A stretch of 64,000 nt of DNA from Streptacidiphilus jeojiense (GCF_000719095.1 NZ_JOEH01000035.1:9069-73068), one strand, 5' to 3'. Positions 44,476 to 53,989 are shown, counted from the stretch's first letter. A program made the numbers and translations. The notes: a model not told the origin generated them from the letters alone.

Positions 44476-46364
44476 GAGCCGGCCCCCTCGCCGCCGTTGC
44501 CCCCGTTGTTACCGCCGCCACCGCCGCCGCCACCGCTCCCGCCGCCGGGGTGGGGCCCGGCGCCGGTGCCGAGGGCGAGGAGGCGCCGTCGCCGGGCCAG
44601 GTAGCCGCCGACAGCGGGGGGAACGCTGACGACGGCGAGCAGTTCGACCGCGGTGAGCGAGCTCAGCAGGGCGTCGTCGTGCCGTCCGGCCAGCGAGACG
44701 ATGGTGGCCGGAGCCCCGTTCCCGGCGTCCCCTCCGCCGGTCCCGGTGCCCGAGGCCGGGACCACCTGGCCGGTGTCCGGATCGATCTTGCCGCCGGTGG
44801 ACCCCGCGGATCCGGAGGTCGAACCGCTGGCGCCGCCGGTGCTGCCGCCGGCCGCCCCGCCGCTCCCCGAGGTACCGGCCCCGCTGCCGCCGGTTCCGCT
44901 GCCGCCCGTTCCGCCGGACGTGCCGGACGAGCCGCTGCCGCCGCTCCCCGAGCCGGAACCGCCGGAGGAGCCGGAACCGCCGCCGCTGCCGCTGCCGCTG
45001 CTGGGCTGCCCGTTGGCCTGCACGGTGCAGGTCAGCGGCTCGCCCGCCTTGTCGCAGGGGCTCGGCTGCGGGGCCTTGATCAGCACGGTCAGCTGTCCGG
45101 CCGAGTTGAAGGTCGGATTGGGGCAGTTGCTGAGCGTGTTGGGATTGACCCCGCTGGCGTTCCCGGGGATGTGCGCGACCTGCAGCAGGCCACCCTTCAC
45201 CAGCCCGCGCGGGATCGGCGAGTACCCCAACTGGTCGGCCTCGCCCTGCCCGGCGCAGAGGATGTAGCCGATGTAGCGGCTGAGCGCCGACCCCTTGGCC
45301 GTGTTGAACCGCGGCGGCACCCCGCGCGACTCTCCGGACCTCGGCACGATCAGGTAGCTGTAGCTGGAGATCGGGTAGGAGCGCCGGTCGCTGTTGGTGT
45401 AGACCCCGTCCAGGTTCTGCTGCAGGTAGTTGGGGTCGTTGGGCGAGGTGTTGTCGTCCACGCCGCGGATCTTGGCGGCGGTCAGCGCCACGGCCACGTT
45501 GGAGGCGGTCGGCAGGGTGTAGTAACCGGCCGGGTTGAGCACCTTGACGACGGGCCAGTTGGCGCGCTTGGCGTAGGCGTACTCGTCGTACCCGATGGTG
45601 CCCTCACCGGTGGGCGACTGGATGTAGTTGGCCACCACGTCGGACCCGTTCTGCGCGACCATGCGGCCCGAGGGCGGGAAGAACTCGGTGTAGTCGCCGC
45701 AGGTCGCATGGACCTGGGCCCGGCAGTAGGCGTCCCACTGGGACTTGTAGGTGTGCTCCATGTACCGGGTGAACTGGGCGGTCGCGCCCGACCCGTCGGA
45801 GCGGACCACCGGGGTGATCGGGGTGTGCGGCAGCGCGCTGCCGTAGTCGTGGACGATGGCCGGGTCGTCCCAGTAGGTGATCGCCCCGGTGAAGATCTTC
45901 ACGATGGTGGCGGGCGACAGCCGCATGTTGCGGACCAGCTTGCCGCCGACGGTGAGGTGGTACATGAAGGCGGTGCCGCCGGCCGTGACCGGGACGTAGG
46001 AGAAGTCGTAGACCGGGTTCTCCGCGCCGTTGAAGGTCTGCCCGCCGTTGGTCGGCATGCCGGCGTCGGCGTGGGTGCGGAACGGCACGTCCGAGGCGGT
46101 GAAGTCGTCCTGGCCCAGGCTCCACTGCTGGCGCCCGGCGGCCGAGCCCACCGGCGAGAAGTTGATGTTGATCCCCAGCGGACCCACGTCCTGCCGCCAC
46201 TGGTCCAGCGCGGGCCCCGCCCAGCTGGAGCCGTCGCCGTTGAGCGAGGTCGCCGCGCCGGCGGTGCCGCTCTGCACCAGCACCAGGGCCACCGCGCAGA
46301 GCAGGACGGCCGACAGGCGCAGTCGGCGCAGCAGGCGACCGGCCCCGGGGGGTGTCGCTGACAT
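44472..46364 (-). CDS. pstS: Long PstS-type phosphate-binding protein with Gly/Ser tail and membrane anchor
   Basis: A 630-residue exported protein. Signal peptide about 1-40 (LSAVLLCAVALVLVQSGTAGAA), then a PstS domain: LNGDGSSWAGPAL, a GSAAGRQQ phosphate loop, FTASDVPF, and the phosphate-binding VVRSDGSGATAQFTRYM. From about residue 445 a 120-residue Gly/Ser/Thr linker leads to a single helix (LTAVELLAVVSVPPAVGGYLA) and an Arg patch, so the protein is anchored at its C-terminus, not by a lipobox. Typical PstS proteins are about 370 residues. ATG at 46364 with GGAGGAAC is favoured over 46394. Between pstA and the sortase-like gene. Confidence 0.88.
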   Translation of the reverse strand: MSATPPGAGRLLRRLRLSAVLLCAVALVLVQSGTAGAATSLNGDGSSWAGPALDQWRQDVGPLGININFSPVGSAAGRQQWSLGQDDFTASDVPFRTHADAGMPTNGGQTFNGAENPVYDFSYVPVTAGGTAFMYHLTVGGKLVRNMRLSPATIVKIFTGAITYWDDPAIVHDYGSALPHTPITPVVRSDGSGATAQFTRYMEHTYKSQWDAYCRAQVHATCGDYTEFFPPSGRMVAQNGSDVVANYIQSPTGEGTIGYDEYAYAKRANWPVVKVLNPAGYYTLPTASNVAVALTAAKIRGVDDNTSPNDPNYLQQNLDGVYTNSDRRSYPISSYSYLIVPRSGESRGVPPRFNTAKGSALSRYIGYILCAGQGEADQLGYSPIPRGLVKGGLLQVAHIPGNASGVNPNTLSNCPNPTFNSAGQLTVLIKAPQPSPCDKAGEPLTCTVQANGQPSSGSGSGGGSGSSGGSGSGSGGSGSSGTSGGTGGSGTGGSGAGTSGSGGAAGGSTGGASGSTSGSAGSTGGKIDPDTGQVVPASGTGTGGGDAGNGAPATIVSLAGRHDDALLSSLTAVELLAVVSVPPAVGGYLARRRRLLALGTGAGPHPGGGSGGGGGGGGNNGGNGGEGAGS

Positions 46365-46390
46365 GGGTGTTCCTCCAGGATCGGTTCGAC

Positions 46391-47524
46391 TCATGACGCG
46401 GCCATCTCCCGCTGCAGCCGCCGCCGCTGACGGCGACTCAGGTCACCGGGGCGGCGGCCGCCGATCAGCCGGGCGGTGACGAAGAGCACCAGCACCATCG
46501 CCATCAGGGTCAGCGCGGCGGCGAAACCGCGCGCCACCATGTCCGGCGCGGGGTACCTGACGTAGTTCCAGATGTAGAGCGGCAGGCTGACCTGGTGGTC
46601 CGAGAACGGGTCGGCGTTCATCCCCGAGGTGAAGCCTGAGGTCAGTAGTACCGGCGAGGTCTCGCCCACACCGCGGGCCATCCCCAGCACCACCGCGGTG
46701 ACCAGACCGGGCCGCGCCGTCGGCAGCACCACGTTCAGCACCGTCCGCCACTGGCTGCCGCCGAGCGCGTACGAGGCCTCCCGCAGGGTGCCCGGCACCA
46801 GCCTGATCACCACCTCGGCGGCCCTGGTCACGATCGGCATCATCATCACCGTCAGCGCCAGCGAGGCGGCGAAGCCGCACTTCTGCACCCCCAGCGAGAG
46901 GATGACCACGCCGAGGATGAACAGCCCGGCCACGATCGAGGGCAGTGCGGTCATCGCCTCGACCACGGTCCGGACCGGTCGGGCCAACCTGCCGCCGACC
47001 TCGGACATGAAGACCGCCGCCGCGATGCCCAGCGGCACGGCGAACAGGGTCGCCAGGCCGAGCTGCTCCAGCGAGCCGACCACCGCGTTGAGCGCCCCGC
47101 CCGAGGTGATCGGCGAGAGCGTCGCCGTGGTCTCCATCGACTGGGTGAAGAAGTTGCTGTGCGAGGCCGCGTGCGAGCCCCGGATCGCCACATAGACGAT
47201 CTGATCGACGATCAGCGCCACCACCAGGACCCCGGAGCTGCCGACCACGGTCTGCACCAGGCGCTCGCGGACCGTGCGCGCGTCCCACTGCAGCCGGCCC
47301 AGGCCCCAGGTCATGGCGAGGAACAGCAGGTACCAGACGACCAGGAAGCCGAAGGCGCCGCTGAGCGGCAGCACCCGTTCGTAGAGCACCCAGTCCAGCG
47401 CGAGGGAGCCCGCGGCGGCGCCGAGCAGCGTCAGCACGCTCTCCCTGGTGACGCCGCCCAGGCGCACCCGCCGTTCCGCCGGCGCGGTGGGCACGGCCTG
47501 CGCCGTACGCTCGATGACACTCAC
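46391..47524 (-). CDS. pstA: Phosphate ABC transporter permease
   Basis: A 377-residue inner-membrane permease. Eight hydrophobic segments in an N-terminal pair plus the six-helix MetI-like core; the ABC-permease EAA loop reads EASYALGGSQWRTVLNVVLPTARPGLV. GMARGVGETSPVLLTSGF is the PstA-type end. The N-terminus with two additional helices is longer than in E. coli PstA. It is 42 bases downstream of pstC and 26 bases upstream of the long pstS gene. Confidence 0.95.
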   Translation of the reverse strand: MSVIERTAQAVPTAPAERRVRLGGVTRESVLTLLGAAAGSLALDWVLYERVLPLSGAFGFLVVWYLLFLAMTWGLGRLQWDARTVRERLVQTVVGSSGVLVVALIVDQIVYVAIRGSHAASHSNFFTQSMETTATLSPITSGGALNAVVGSLEQLGLATLFAVPLGIAAAVFMSEVGGRLARPVRTVVEAMTALPSIVAGLFILGVVILSLGVQKCGFAASLALTVMMMPIVTRAAEVVIRLVPGTLREASYALGGSQWRTVLNVVLPTARPGLVTAVVLGMARGVGETSPVLLTSGFTSGMNADPFSDHQVSLPLYIWNYVRYPAPDMVARGFAAALTLMAMVLVLFVTARLIGGRRPGDLSRRQRRRLQREMAAS

Positions 47525-47566
47525 TGCATCCCAGCCCCTCGTGAGTCGTTTCGGTCCACCGCTGCC

Positions 47567-48607
47567 TCAGTCCGCCGTCGCGGCACCGGAGCGGGACCGC
47601 CCGATCACCACCGAGGCGACCATGTTGACCAGCAGGGTGAGCAGGAAGAGCACCAGGCCTGCGGCCATCAGCGCGGACAGCGACAGCGCGTCCGACTCGC
47701 CGAAGCGCAGCGCGATCAGGGCCGAGATGGAGTTGGCGCCGTTCTCCAGGATGTGACCGGTCACCAGGAACTTCGGCGAGATGATCAGGGCGACGGCGAT
47801 GGTCTCCCCCATCGCCCGGCCGAAGCCGAGCATCACCGCCCCGATCACCCCGCCCCGGCCGAACGGCAGCACCACCTTCCGCACCATCCCCCAGCGGGTG
47901 CTGCCCAGCGCGTAGGCGCCCTCCCGCTCGCCCTGCGGGGCCTGGGAGAAGACCTCGCGGCTGAGCGAGGCGATGATCGGGATGATCATCAGCGAGACGA
48001 CCGTGCCGGCGATGAACGGTGACGAGGTGTAGGAGGTGTCGATGTCGCCGGTGCGCACCTTCAGGAACGGCAGCACGCCGCCCAGGTGCATGGTCAGCCA
48101 GCGGACGAAGCCGACGATCCTGGGCTGGAGGAAGAACAGCCCCCACAGGCCGTAGACGATGCTGGGGATCGCCGCCATCAGGTCCACCAGTGACACCAGC
48201 GCGGACCTGATCCGCACCGGCGCGTACTCCGAGATGAAGACCGCGGCGGTCAGCGCCACCGGCACCGCGATGGCCAGCGCCACCAGCGCGATGATGATCC
48301 CGTCCGGGAGCACCGCGGCGATCCCGAAGACATGCGCCTGGGTGAGCCAGTTCTGCTCGGTGAAGAACGACCAGCCGCTCGACCTCAGCGCCTGCAGACC
48401 CCGGTAGAGCAGGAAGAAGGCGATCAGGCCCATGATCGCGAAGACCGAGAGCCCGGCGGCGCGCAGCAACCCGCGGAAGATGCGGTCCCCGGCCGACACC
48501 GGCGCGGTGATCCGCCGCGGCCGGTCCTCGCCCGCGTCGAAACCCGCGTCAGAGCTCGCGTCGAGGCCCGTGCCCTGGCCGTCGTCCGCCGTCACGAAGT
48601 CGGCCAT
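47567..48607 (-). CDS. pstC: Phosphate ABC transporter permease
   Basis: A 346-residue permease. Six or more helices; the EAA loop reads EGAYALGSTRWGMVRKVVLPFGRGGVIGAVMLGFGRAMGETIAVAL, split here over the motif core and the PstC-specific GRAMGETIAV. LMAAIPSIVYGLWGLFFL is another PstC hallmark. The ATG at 48607 shares one base with the upstream stop codon (TGATG), so the gene is coupled to the large binding protein. The N-terminal 40 residues are acidic and cytoplasmic. Confidence 0.95.
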   Translation of the reverse strand: MADFVTADDGQGTGLDASSDAGFDAGEDRPRRITAPVSAGDRIFRGLLRAAGLSVFAIMGLIAFFLLYRGLQALRSSGWSFFTEQNWLTQAHVFGIAAVLPDGIIIALVALAIAVPVALTAAVFISEYAPVRIRSALVSLVDLMAAIPSIVYGLWGLFFLQPRIVGFVRWLTMHLGGVLPFLKVRTGDIDTSYTSSPFIAGTVVSLMIIPIIASLSREVFSQAPQGEREGAYALGSTRWGMVRKVVLPFGRGGVIGAVMLGFGRAMGETIAVALIISPKFLVTGHILENGANSISALIALRFGESDALSLSALMAAGLVLFLLTLLVNMVASVVIGRSRSGAATAD

Positions 48608-51243
48608 CACCCGCGCCTTCCCATCCGCCGGACCCCGCGCCGCGCCGCGGCCGCGGTCCTGCCCCAACCCTGTCGCAGCCCCGCGCCGGCCCCGGTACCG
48701 CCCAGCAGCAGCACCGCCGGACCGCCGATGAGCAGCGCCGCTCCCGCGATCAGCAGCGCCGGCAGCAGCAGCCGCTGCGCTCCGGCCCGGTCCGGATCGG
48801 CCTGCCCGGCCGCGACGTTCTGCACCGCGAGCGGGGTCGCCGAGGAGCCGGCCCGGTTCGGTGACTGTCCGCCCGACGCGCCTCCGGTGCTGCCGGCCGA
48901 CGTCCCGCCGGTGCCGCCGGACGTGGTACCCCCTGCCGTGCCGCCGGACGCGGCACCGCCGCTGCCGCCGCCCGTTCCGCCGGACGTCGAGGTCGTCGAA
49001 CCGCCCGAGGTGCCCTGGGAGGTCGCACCGGTCGTCGAACCGCCTTCGTGGGCGACCCCCTGGTTGCCCGGCAGCGTCCCGTCCTGCGCCAGCACGTGCT
49101 CCGCGGCCGACGCGGCCTGCTCCTGCTGCTGGGACGTCAGATCGAGGAACCCGGGCGCCAGTTCACCGGGGTCGAACCCGTAGACCTGTCCCGAGTCGGA
49201 GGCGGTGACCTGCGTCAGGAAGCGGGAGATGCTGCCGGCCTTGGCGTCGCTCAGGCCCCGGGTCGGGACCATGGCGTAGGACACCTGGGTGAGCGGGTAG
49301 GCCGCCGCGTCCGAGGCGAAGGCGGTACCGGGGGTCCCGTAGGGAAGCACCTGGGTCCCGGTCCTGGCGTCCAGCGGCATGTCGTCCACCGCCGCCTGCA
49401 TGCTGTGCAGGTCCGGGCCGACGAACGCGCCGGACGGGTTCTGCAGTTGGGCGGTCGGCAGCGAGAACGCCTGCGCGGTGGCGGCGTCCGTGATCGCGAA
49501 CACCGACCTGATGCCCGGCGCCTCGGGGGCGCACTTGGAGGTCAGCGCCACCGAGCCGGTGTCGTCGTGGATGCAGCTCGGCTGGGCCTGGATGACGTTG
49601 CGGTCCACCTGGGTCAGCCCGCCCAGCAGCGGGATCCAGTCCTCCTGCTTGCGGTGGATCGTCCCGTTGGCGCCCTGGTAGGTGCCGGTCGAGTCCTGCG
49701 GAACCAGCGAGTCGACCGGGTAGCCGGAGAAGGTCTTCGGCAGGTAGTAGCTGTCGACGTGCATGCCCCACGGGTCCGGCGCGCCCTGCAGGAAGGCCCG
49801 GGCGTCGGGGTCGGCGTGGATCCAGGTGGTCAGCTGGCGCACCAGGTCGGTGGTCCCGCCGGTCACGATCGGGTACTGGCTGTAGTCGCAGGACGGCCAG
49901 ACCGGGCCGTTCACCGGATCGACCGGATTCAGCTGCAGGAACTCCGGGTCCTGGAAGATGCAGGCCGGGTTGCCCGCGACCGAGGCGAAGCCCGGCAGCG
50001 AGCCGTTTCCGGCTCCGTCCGAGTACGACTGGGTCAGCAGCTTCGCCAGCAGCCGGGCGTTCAGCCGCATCCGGGTGATCTGCTGCCCCTGCACCGGCAC
50101 GCTCTGACCGGAGATCCCGCCGTTGTCCACCACGAAGGCCACGCTGATCGCCGTCGTCGCCAGCGGCGCGTAGACGTAGGGGCGCGTCGCCGCCCCGGTG
50201 TCCGGATAGGCGGTGAGCGCGACATCGGCCCCGGTGCCGGCCAGGAAGGCGGCCCGGGCCTGCGGTTCGCCGCCGCCGAAGGTGTACTGCAGGCTCATCG
50301 GAGCGGTGCCCTGGCACAGCCCGGACCGCCAGAGCTGCATCGCCCGGTCGGAGATCTCCAGCCCCTGGGCGGTGAACGACGCCGTCGCGGCCTTGCAGTC
50401 GCTCGGCGTCGGCGCGAAGCTCAGCGGGACCACGGTCCGTTCGGACCAGGCGCAGGTCTCGCCGTCCCAGTTGCCGGTGACCAGGTCCTGGATCTGCAGC
50501 CCGCCGTCGGCGCCCTCCCCGAGCAGCGGGTCCGCGCTGTGGTCGGTGCACCCGCCCGGAGTGCCGAGGAGTTGCGCGGCGCTGAGGCTGTCCCCGCCGT
50601 AGTTGGGCTCGACCACGATGGAGCAGGCGTGCGAGACGTCGCAACCCAGGGACTGGCTCTGCTCCGCCGTCCAGACCTCGATGTCGGCCGAGCCGGTGCC
50701 GTCCGGCCGGGTGGCCATCAACCGCATGTTGGAGGGGAACTCCGGGGTGGTGGTCCCGGACGCCGGTTCCGGCTGCTGGAAGCCGAGTTTGGGATCCGCG
50801 TTGTAGAGGGTGCTTCCGTAGCAGTCGGTGATCTTCGGATTGGCGCCCCGGCACTCGTACACCCGCACCGGGTAGAAGGTGGTCAGGCTGCCCGGCGTCA
50901 CATTGGGCGTCCAGGCCGACGTCCCGGCGCCGCTGCCGGTCGTGGTGGGGGTGAACCCGGTCCAGGAGACGTGCAGCACCTGGTCGGTGAGCTCCGTGGT
51001 CTGACTCACCGTCACCGAACCCTTGGGCCCGTAGCTGCCCGTCGTCGGGTCTCCCGGGTTGGGCTGCCAGACCGGCGGACCGTCCACTGTCACCGCGGAG
51101 GCCGCCTGGGCCTGCGTGAGCGTATGGGCGCTCTGCGGCAGCGTCCCCAGCCCGCCGAGCAGGAGCAGCGCCGTCAGGACGACCGCGGCGCCCCTGCGGA
51201 ACCCCCTCCGCGCCGAGGAGATCCGCCTCGCTCGCACCGTCAT
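48607..51243 (-). CDS. Very large exported binding-protein-like polypeptide of the pst cluster
   Basis: An 878-residue exported protein. Signal peptide about 1-45 (AAVVLTALLLLGGLGTL). The N-terminal region (45-330) is rich in Cys pairs and Thr/Gly and is not PstS-like. The region about 330-740 shows PBP-like features: FGGGEPQARAAFLAGTGADVALT, APLATTAISVAFVVDN and MRLNARLLAKLLTQ. A Gly/Ser/Thr-rich linker (about 745-820) and one helix (LLLPALLIAGAALLIGGPAVLLL) end in a basic tail, the same anchor design as the neighbouring pstS. It may be a wall-spanning phosphate or phospho-compound receptor. Not a standard Pst component. GTG/ATG start at 51246/51243; ATG used. Confidence 0.7.
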   Translation of the reverse strand: MTVRARRISSARRGFRRGAAVVLTALLLLGGLGTLPQSAHTLTQAQAASAVTVDGPPVWQPNPGDPTTGSYGPKGSVTVSQTTELTDQVLHVSWTGFTPTTTGSGAGTSAWTPNVTPGSLTTFYPVRVYECRGANPKITDCYGSTLYNADPKLGFQQPEPASGTTTPEFPSNMRLMATRPDGTGSADIEVWTAEQSQSLGCDVSHACSIVVEPNYGGDSLSAAQLLGTPGGCTDHSADPLLGEGADGGLQIQDLVTGNWDGETCAWSERTVVPLSFAPTPSDCKAATASFTAQGLEISDRAMQLWRSGLCQGTAPMSLQYTFGGGEPQARAAFLAGTGADVALTAYPDTGAATRPYVYAPLATTAISVAFVVDNGGISGQSVPVQGQQITRMRLNARLLAKLLTQSYSDGAGNGSLPGFASVAGNPACIFQDPEFLQLNPVDPVNGPVWPSCDYSQYPIVTGGTTDLVRQLTTWIHADPDARAFLQGAPDPWGMHVDSYYLPKTFSGYPVDSLVPQDSTGTYQGANGTIHRKQEDWIPLLGGLTQVDRNVIQAQPSCIHDDTGSVALTSKCAPEAPGIRSVFAITDAATAQAFSLPTAQLQNPSGAFVGPDLHSMQAAVDDMPLDARTGTQVLPYGTPGTAFASDAAAYPLTQVSYAMVPTRGLSDAKAGSISRFLTQVTASDSGQVYGFDPGELAPGFLDLTSQQQEQAASAAEHVLAQDGTLPGNQGVAHEGGSTTGATSQGTSGGSTTSTSGGTGGGSGGAASGGTAGGTTSGGTGGTSAGSTGGASGGQSPNRAGSSATPLAVQNVAAGQADPDRAGAQRLLLPALLIAGAALLIGGPAVLLLGGTGAGAGLRQGWGRTAAAARRGVRRMGRRG

Positions 51244-51379
51244 CACAACCCGTTCCCCTCAGCGCATTTCCGGCCCGGCCACACGGCGGCCCCAACCATT
51301 CGGCCTGTCCGCCATGACTGATGACGGTCCAACAGATGTACGAGACGACAACTCCGCCCGGGGCGGGCCCCCGGCCAGG

Positions 51380-51964
51380 TCAGGAGGCGGGCGTGTAGCT
51401 GACCGCGAAGGAGCCGACGGACTGGCCGGCGAAGAAGCCGGTCTGCAGGTGGGCGTTGAGGTAGGCGGCGCCGGCCGGGTCCACGTCCAGCTCGGAGGAC
51501 GTCAGGGTCTGCGCCGTTCCGTCGCCGCCGACGCTGAGGTCCCCGGCGGGGTCGAGCAGCGCGACCGGGGTGCTGCCGCCCACCGGGACGCCGGTGAACT
51601 GGCCCAGGAAGGTGTTGAAGTCCAGGTTGGTGAAGGCCGCGGCCCGGCCGGTCTTCACGTCGACGATCAGCAGGCCGCCGCCGAGCTGCAGGTCGGCGGT
51701 GATCTGGTCCACGTTGCCGGTGCCACCGGTGACCGGGAAGGTCGAGGTCAGCCCGTTGGCGGAGCTGTATGCGCCGGTCGCCGAGGGCAGCGGGGCGGCG
51801 AAGACGCCCTGGGCGGCGGCCTGCTGGAAGAAGGTGCTGCTCTCGGTGATCACCGCGCTGCCGGAGGCGGCGGTGGCGGCCGTCGCCGAACCGGGCAGGG
51901 TGAGGCCGAGGGCCAGGGCGGCAGAGGCGGCGACGACCACGGGCAGGAACCTGCGTGCATGCAT
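51380..51964 (-). CDS. Secreted protein of unknown function
   Basis: A 194-residue secreted protein. Signal peptide about 1-29 (FLPVVVAASAALALGLTLPGSATA). The mature part is small-residue-rich and beta-like (ITADLQLGGGLLIVDVKTG, FNTFLGQFTG, VGSFAVSYTPAS) with no cysteines. I do not recognise a family with certainty. It lies between two binding-protein genes of the pst cluster in the same direction, with 136- and 125-base gaps, so it may be its own transcript. Start follows GGAGA. Confidence 0.75.
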   Translation of the reverse strand: MHARRFLPVVVAASAALALGLTLPGSATAATAASGSAVITESSTFFQQAAAQGVFAAPLPSATGAYSSANGLTSTFPVTGGTGNVDQITADLQLGGGLLIVDVKTGRAAAFTNLDFNTFLGQFTGVPVGGSTPVALLDPAGDLSVGGDGTAQTLTSSELDVDPAGAAYLNAHLQTGFFAGQSVGSFAVSYTPAS

Positions 51965-52089
51965 GAGTGTCTCCTCGGGGAAAGCGGGCCGGCACCCGGA
52001 CGAATCCGGGGCCGACCCGCTGCAGGCGTGGCAAAGCAGGGATCACGCGGTGGAGCGATGGAGCCGTGGAGCGGTGACGGTCAGGTCGG

Positions 52090-53118
52090 TCAGGTGTGCG
52101 AGATGACGCCGCACAGGGCCAGCGGCAGGAAGCCGTAGCTCTTGAGGTCGGCCTGGGCGGTGGCGTTCTTGCAGATCCAGCCGGTCGAGCTGAAGATCGC
52201 CTTCAGCGCGGTGGCGTGGGAGTCGCCCGCGTTCCAGTCACCGGCACGGACCACGTTGTAGAGGTTCCGCGAGTACGCGCTGACGGCGTAGGCGCTGGAG
52301 ATGGTCTTGTTGGTGGTGTCGATCGGCACGATGCCGTCCAGGTTGCGGACGGTCAGCGGGCCCTGGACGTCGGTGCCCGAGCCGTGGCTGAAGTAGACCT
52401 GGCCGATGTAGTGGCCCACCGAGTAGGGCACCACCGAGTCGTTGGTCTGCAGCAGGGTGTTGCTGCCCTCGTTCTCCTCCACCGTCTGGTTCACGCAGCT
52501 GCCGATGGTGGTGATGCCGGTGGAGCTGAGGAAGAAGGACCGGGTGCCGGAACCGCTCTGCGGCAGGAACGGCTGGATGGTGTTGGCCGAGCCGGTGAAG
52601 CCGGAGATGTCGGTGATCTGGTTCCACTTGGTGATCGTGCAGGCGTAGATGCCCTGCAGGTCGGCCTTGGTCAGGTTGGCCGGGGCGTCGCCGCCGGACT
52701 TGGCCGCCCAGGACACCGCGTCCTTCGCGTAGGCGATGAAGTCGTCGGTGGTCGGGTCGCCGGTCTGCGGGCCGCGCGAGGAGCGGGCGAAGTCGACCGT
52801 GCTGGAGGTGGTGCTCCCCAGCGCCGTGATGCCGGCACCGGAACCGTTCGGGCGGGTGATCGAGGTCGCACCCGTCTTGGTGGTGATCGGGGAGGTGCCG
52901 GTGGCGTCCCAGCTGTAGAGCTTGGGGGTGCCGGTGTAGTCCGTCGAGAGCTGGTTGAACAGAGCCTGGACGGTGTCCGAGCCGACGCCCACGATGTCGG
53001 TGGCGGCGGGGGTGGTGCCGCTCGGCGGGTCGGCGAGGGCCGGACCGGCGGCGAGGGACACCACGGAGGCGGTGAGCGCGGCAGCGGAGACGAGCTTGGC
53101 GACAGTGGTCTTACGCAT
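52090..53118 (-). CDS. Secreted PstS-like substrate-binding protein
   Basis: A 342-residue secreted binding protein. Signal peptide about 1-29 (VSAAALTASVVSLAAGPALA). Mature part starts DPPSGTTPAATDIVGVGSDTVQALFNQL, and shows TRPNGSGAGITAL, FARSSRGP, a LTKADLQGIYACTITKW segment like the PstS 'LSP..IF.G.I..W' helix, and a phosphate-loop-like PQSGSGTRSFF. No lipobox or membrane anchor, so it is probably freely secreted or held by partners. ATG at 53118 with GGAGGAAC. First gene of the pst cluster on the minus strand. Substrate presumed phosphate, by context. Confidence 0.85.
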   Translation of the reverse strand: MRKTTVAKLVSAAALTASVVSLAAGPALADPPSGTTPAATDIVGVGSDTVQALFNQLSTDYTGTPKLYSWDATGTSPITTKTGATSITRPNGSGAGITALGSTTSSTVDFARSSRGPQTGDPTTDDFIAYAKDAVSWAAKSGGDAPANLTKADLQGIYACTITKWNQITDISGFTGSANTIQPFLPQSGSGTRSFFLSSTGITTIGSCVNQTVEENEGSNTLLQTNDSVVPYSVGHYIGQVYFSHGSGTDVQGPLTVRNLDGIVPIDTTNKTISSAYAVSAYSRNLYNVVRAGDWNAGDSHATALKAIFSSTGWICKNATAQADLKSYGFLPLALCGVISHT

Positions 53119-53455
53119 GTTGCGGTTCCTCCGGGAGGAGTGACGTACATGGCGGACCAAGACCCGGTTGCGGGTCCGGTGCCCTCGGCCGTCGCGCTGC
53201 GGAACTGCGGTGCTGCGGTGCTGCGCGGCGCGGCCTCCGGCGGGAACGACCCTCCCCGAGCGGCTGTGCCCCCGCCAAGGGCCGCCCGGCACCGTCGGGC
53301 CGCTCCGAGACGGCGTCGGCGGCTCTGTCGAGGCCACCGTCGCCGCAGGTCAGGGGGTGTGTTGTCGAAGCGGTGGGTCCGTCCGGCGGTGCACCCGGCA
53401 ACACCGGGCGTGCTTCCCCAGGTGGCGGGTCGAGCGCCCCTCGGCCACCTCCCGT
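53119..53455. other. Promoter region of the pst cluster
   Basis: 337 bases without a convincing gene, upstream of the first pst-cluster gene. I looked for PhoP-type PHO boxes (repeated GTTCACC-like units) and saw none clearly in this gap on the gene strand. A short inverted repeat GACCCGGTTGCGGGTC lies around 53160-53175, and a TGCTGCGG tandem around 53208-53224. Confidence 0.4.
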
Positions 53456-53989
53456 TCACCACTTCGGATCGACCGGCAGCACCAGTGCCCAGGCCTCGTC
53501 GGGCAGCAGGTCCAGCGCCGCCAGGAAGCCGGCCATACCCTTGCGGCACTGGTCCTGGCGCAGATAGGTCCGGGCCCCGCAGGCGACCGCGGCGCCCTCG
53601 CGCTCGCCGGAGCGCCGGGCCGGCAGATGCGCCGTCCACAGCCAGGAACGGCCCTGACGCTGGCTCAGCAGGCAGCGCAGGGCGTGCCGGTCGGCCCTCA
53701 GCTCCCGCAGCGAGTCCAGCAGTTCGGCACCGCTCCGGTACAGCGTCGCCGAGCGCGCCAACTGCCGCCCGTTGCCCGCCACCAGTGACCAGCCCAGCTG
53801 GCCGGTGGGGCCACCGGAGGAGCGCAGCGCCAGCAGGCGCGGTCTGCGCGGCTCCCGGGCGGCCCGACCGGCGCCTGCGGCGCCTCCGCCCTGGGCCCTG
53901 CCCGCTGCCGCGCGGGCCGCCGCCTCGACTGCTCTGCCGGCGTCATCGGTTGTGCCCGCCCCGTCCAGCAGGCCGGACTCGTACGTCAT
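53456..53989 (-). CDS. YegP/DUF1508-like protein, copy 1
   Basis: A 177-residue cytosolic protein from the ATG at 53989; the open frame back to 54127 is Arg/Pro-rich and unlikely to be translated. After an Ala/Arg-rich N-terminus, residues from about 60 resemble a YegP-type unit (GWSLVAGNGRQLARSATLYRSG), and a second degenerate unit follows (RSWLWTAHLPARR ... RTYLRQDQCRKGMAGFLAAL). DUF1508 units are about 50 residues with this W-x-L-x-A-x-N-G pattern. It parallels the next gene upstream, suggesting tandem paralogues. Function unknown; ends 338 bases before the pst cluster. Confidence 0.65.
   Translation of the reverse strand: MTYESGLLDGAGTTDDAGRAVEAAARAAAGRAQGGGAAGAGRAAREPRRPRLLALRSSGGPTGQLGWSLVAGNGRQLARSATLYRSGAELLDSLRELRADRHALRCLLSQRQGRSWLWTAHLPARRSGEREGAAVACGARTYLRQDQCRKGMAGFLAALDLLPDEAWALVLPVDPKW

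Noticed and set aside
53119..53455. PHO boxes upstream of the pst cluster
   Set aside because: No tandem GTTCACC-like units are visible on the gene strand; the one GTTCACC at 53454 is at the end of the neighbouring gene.
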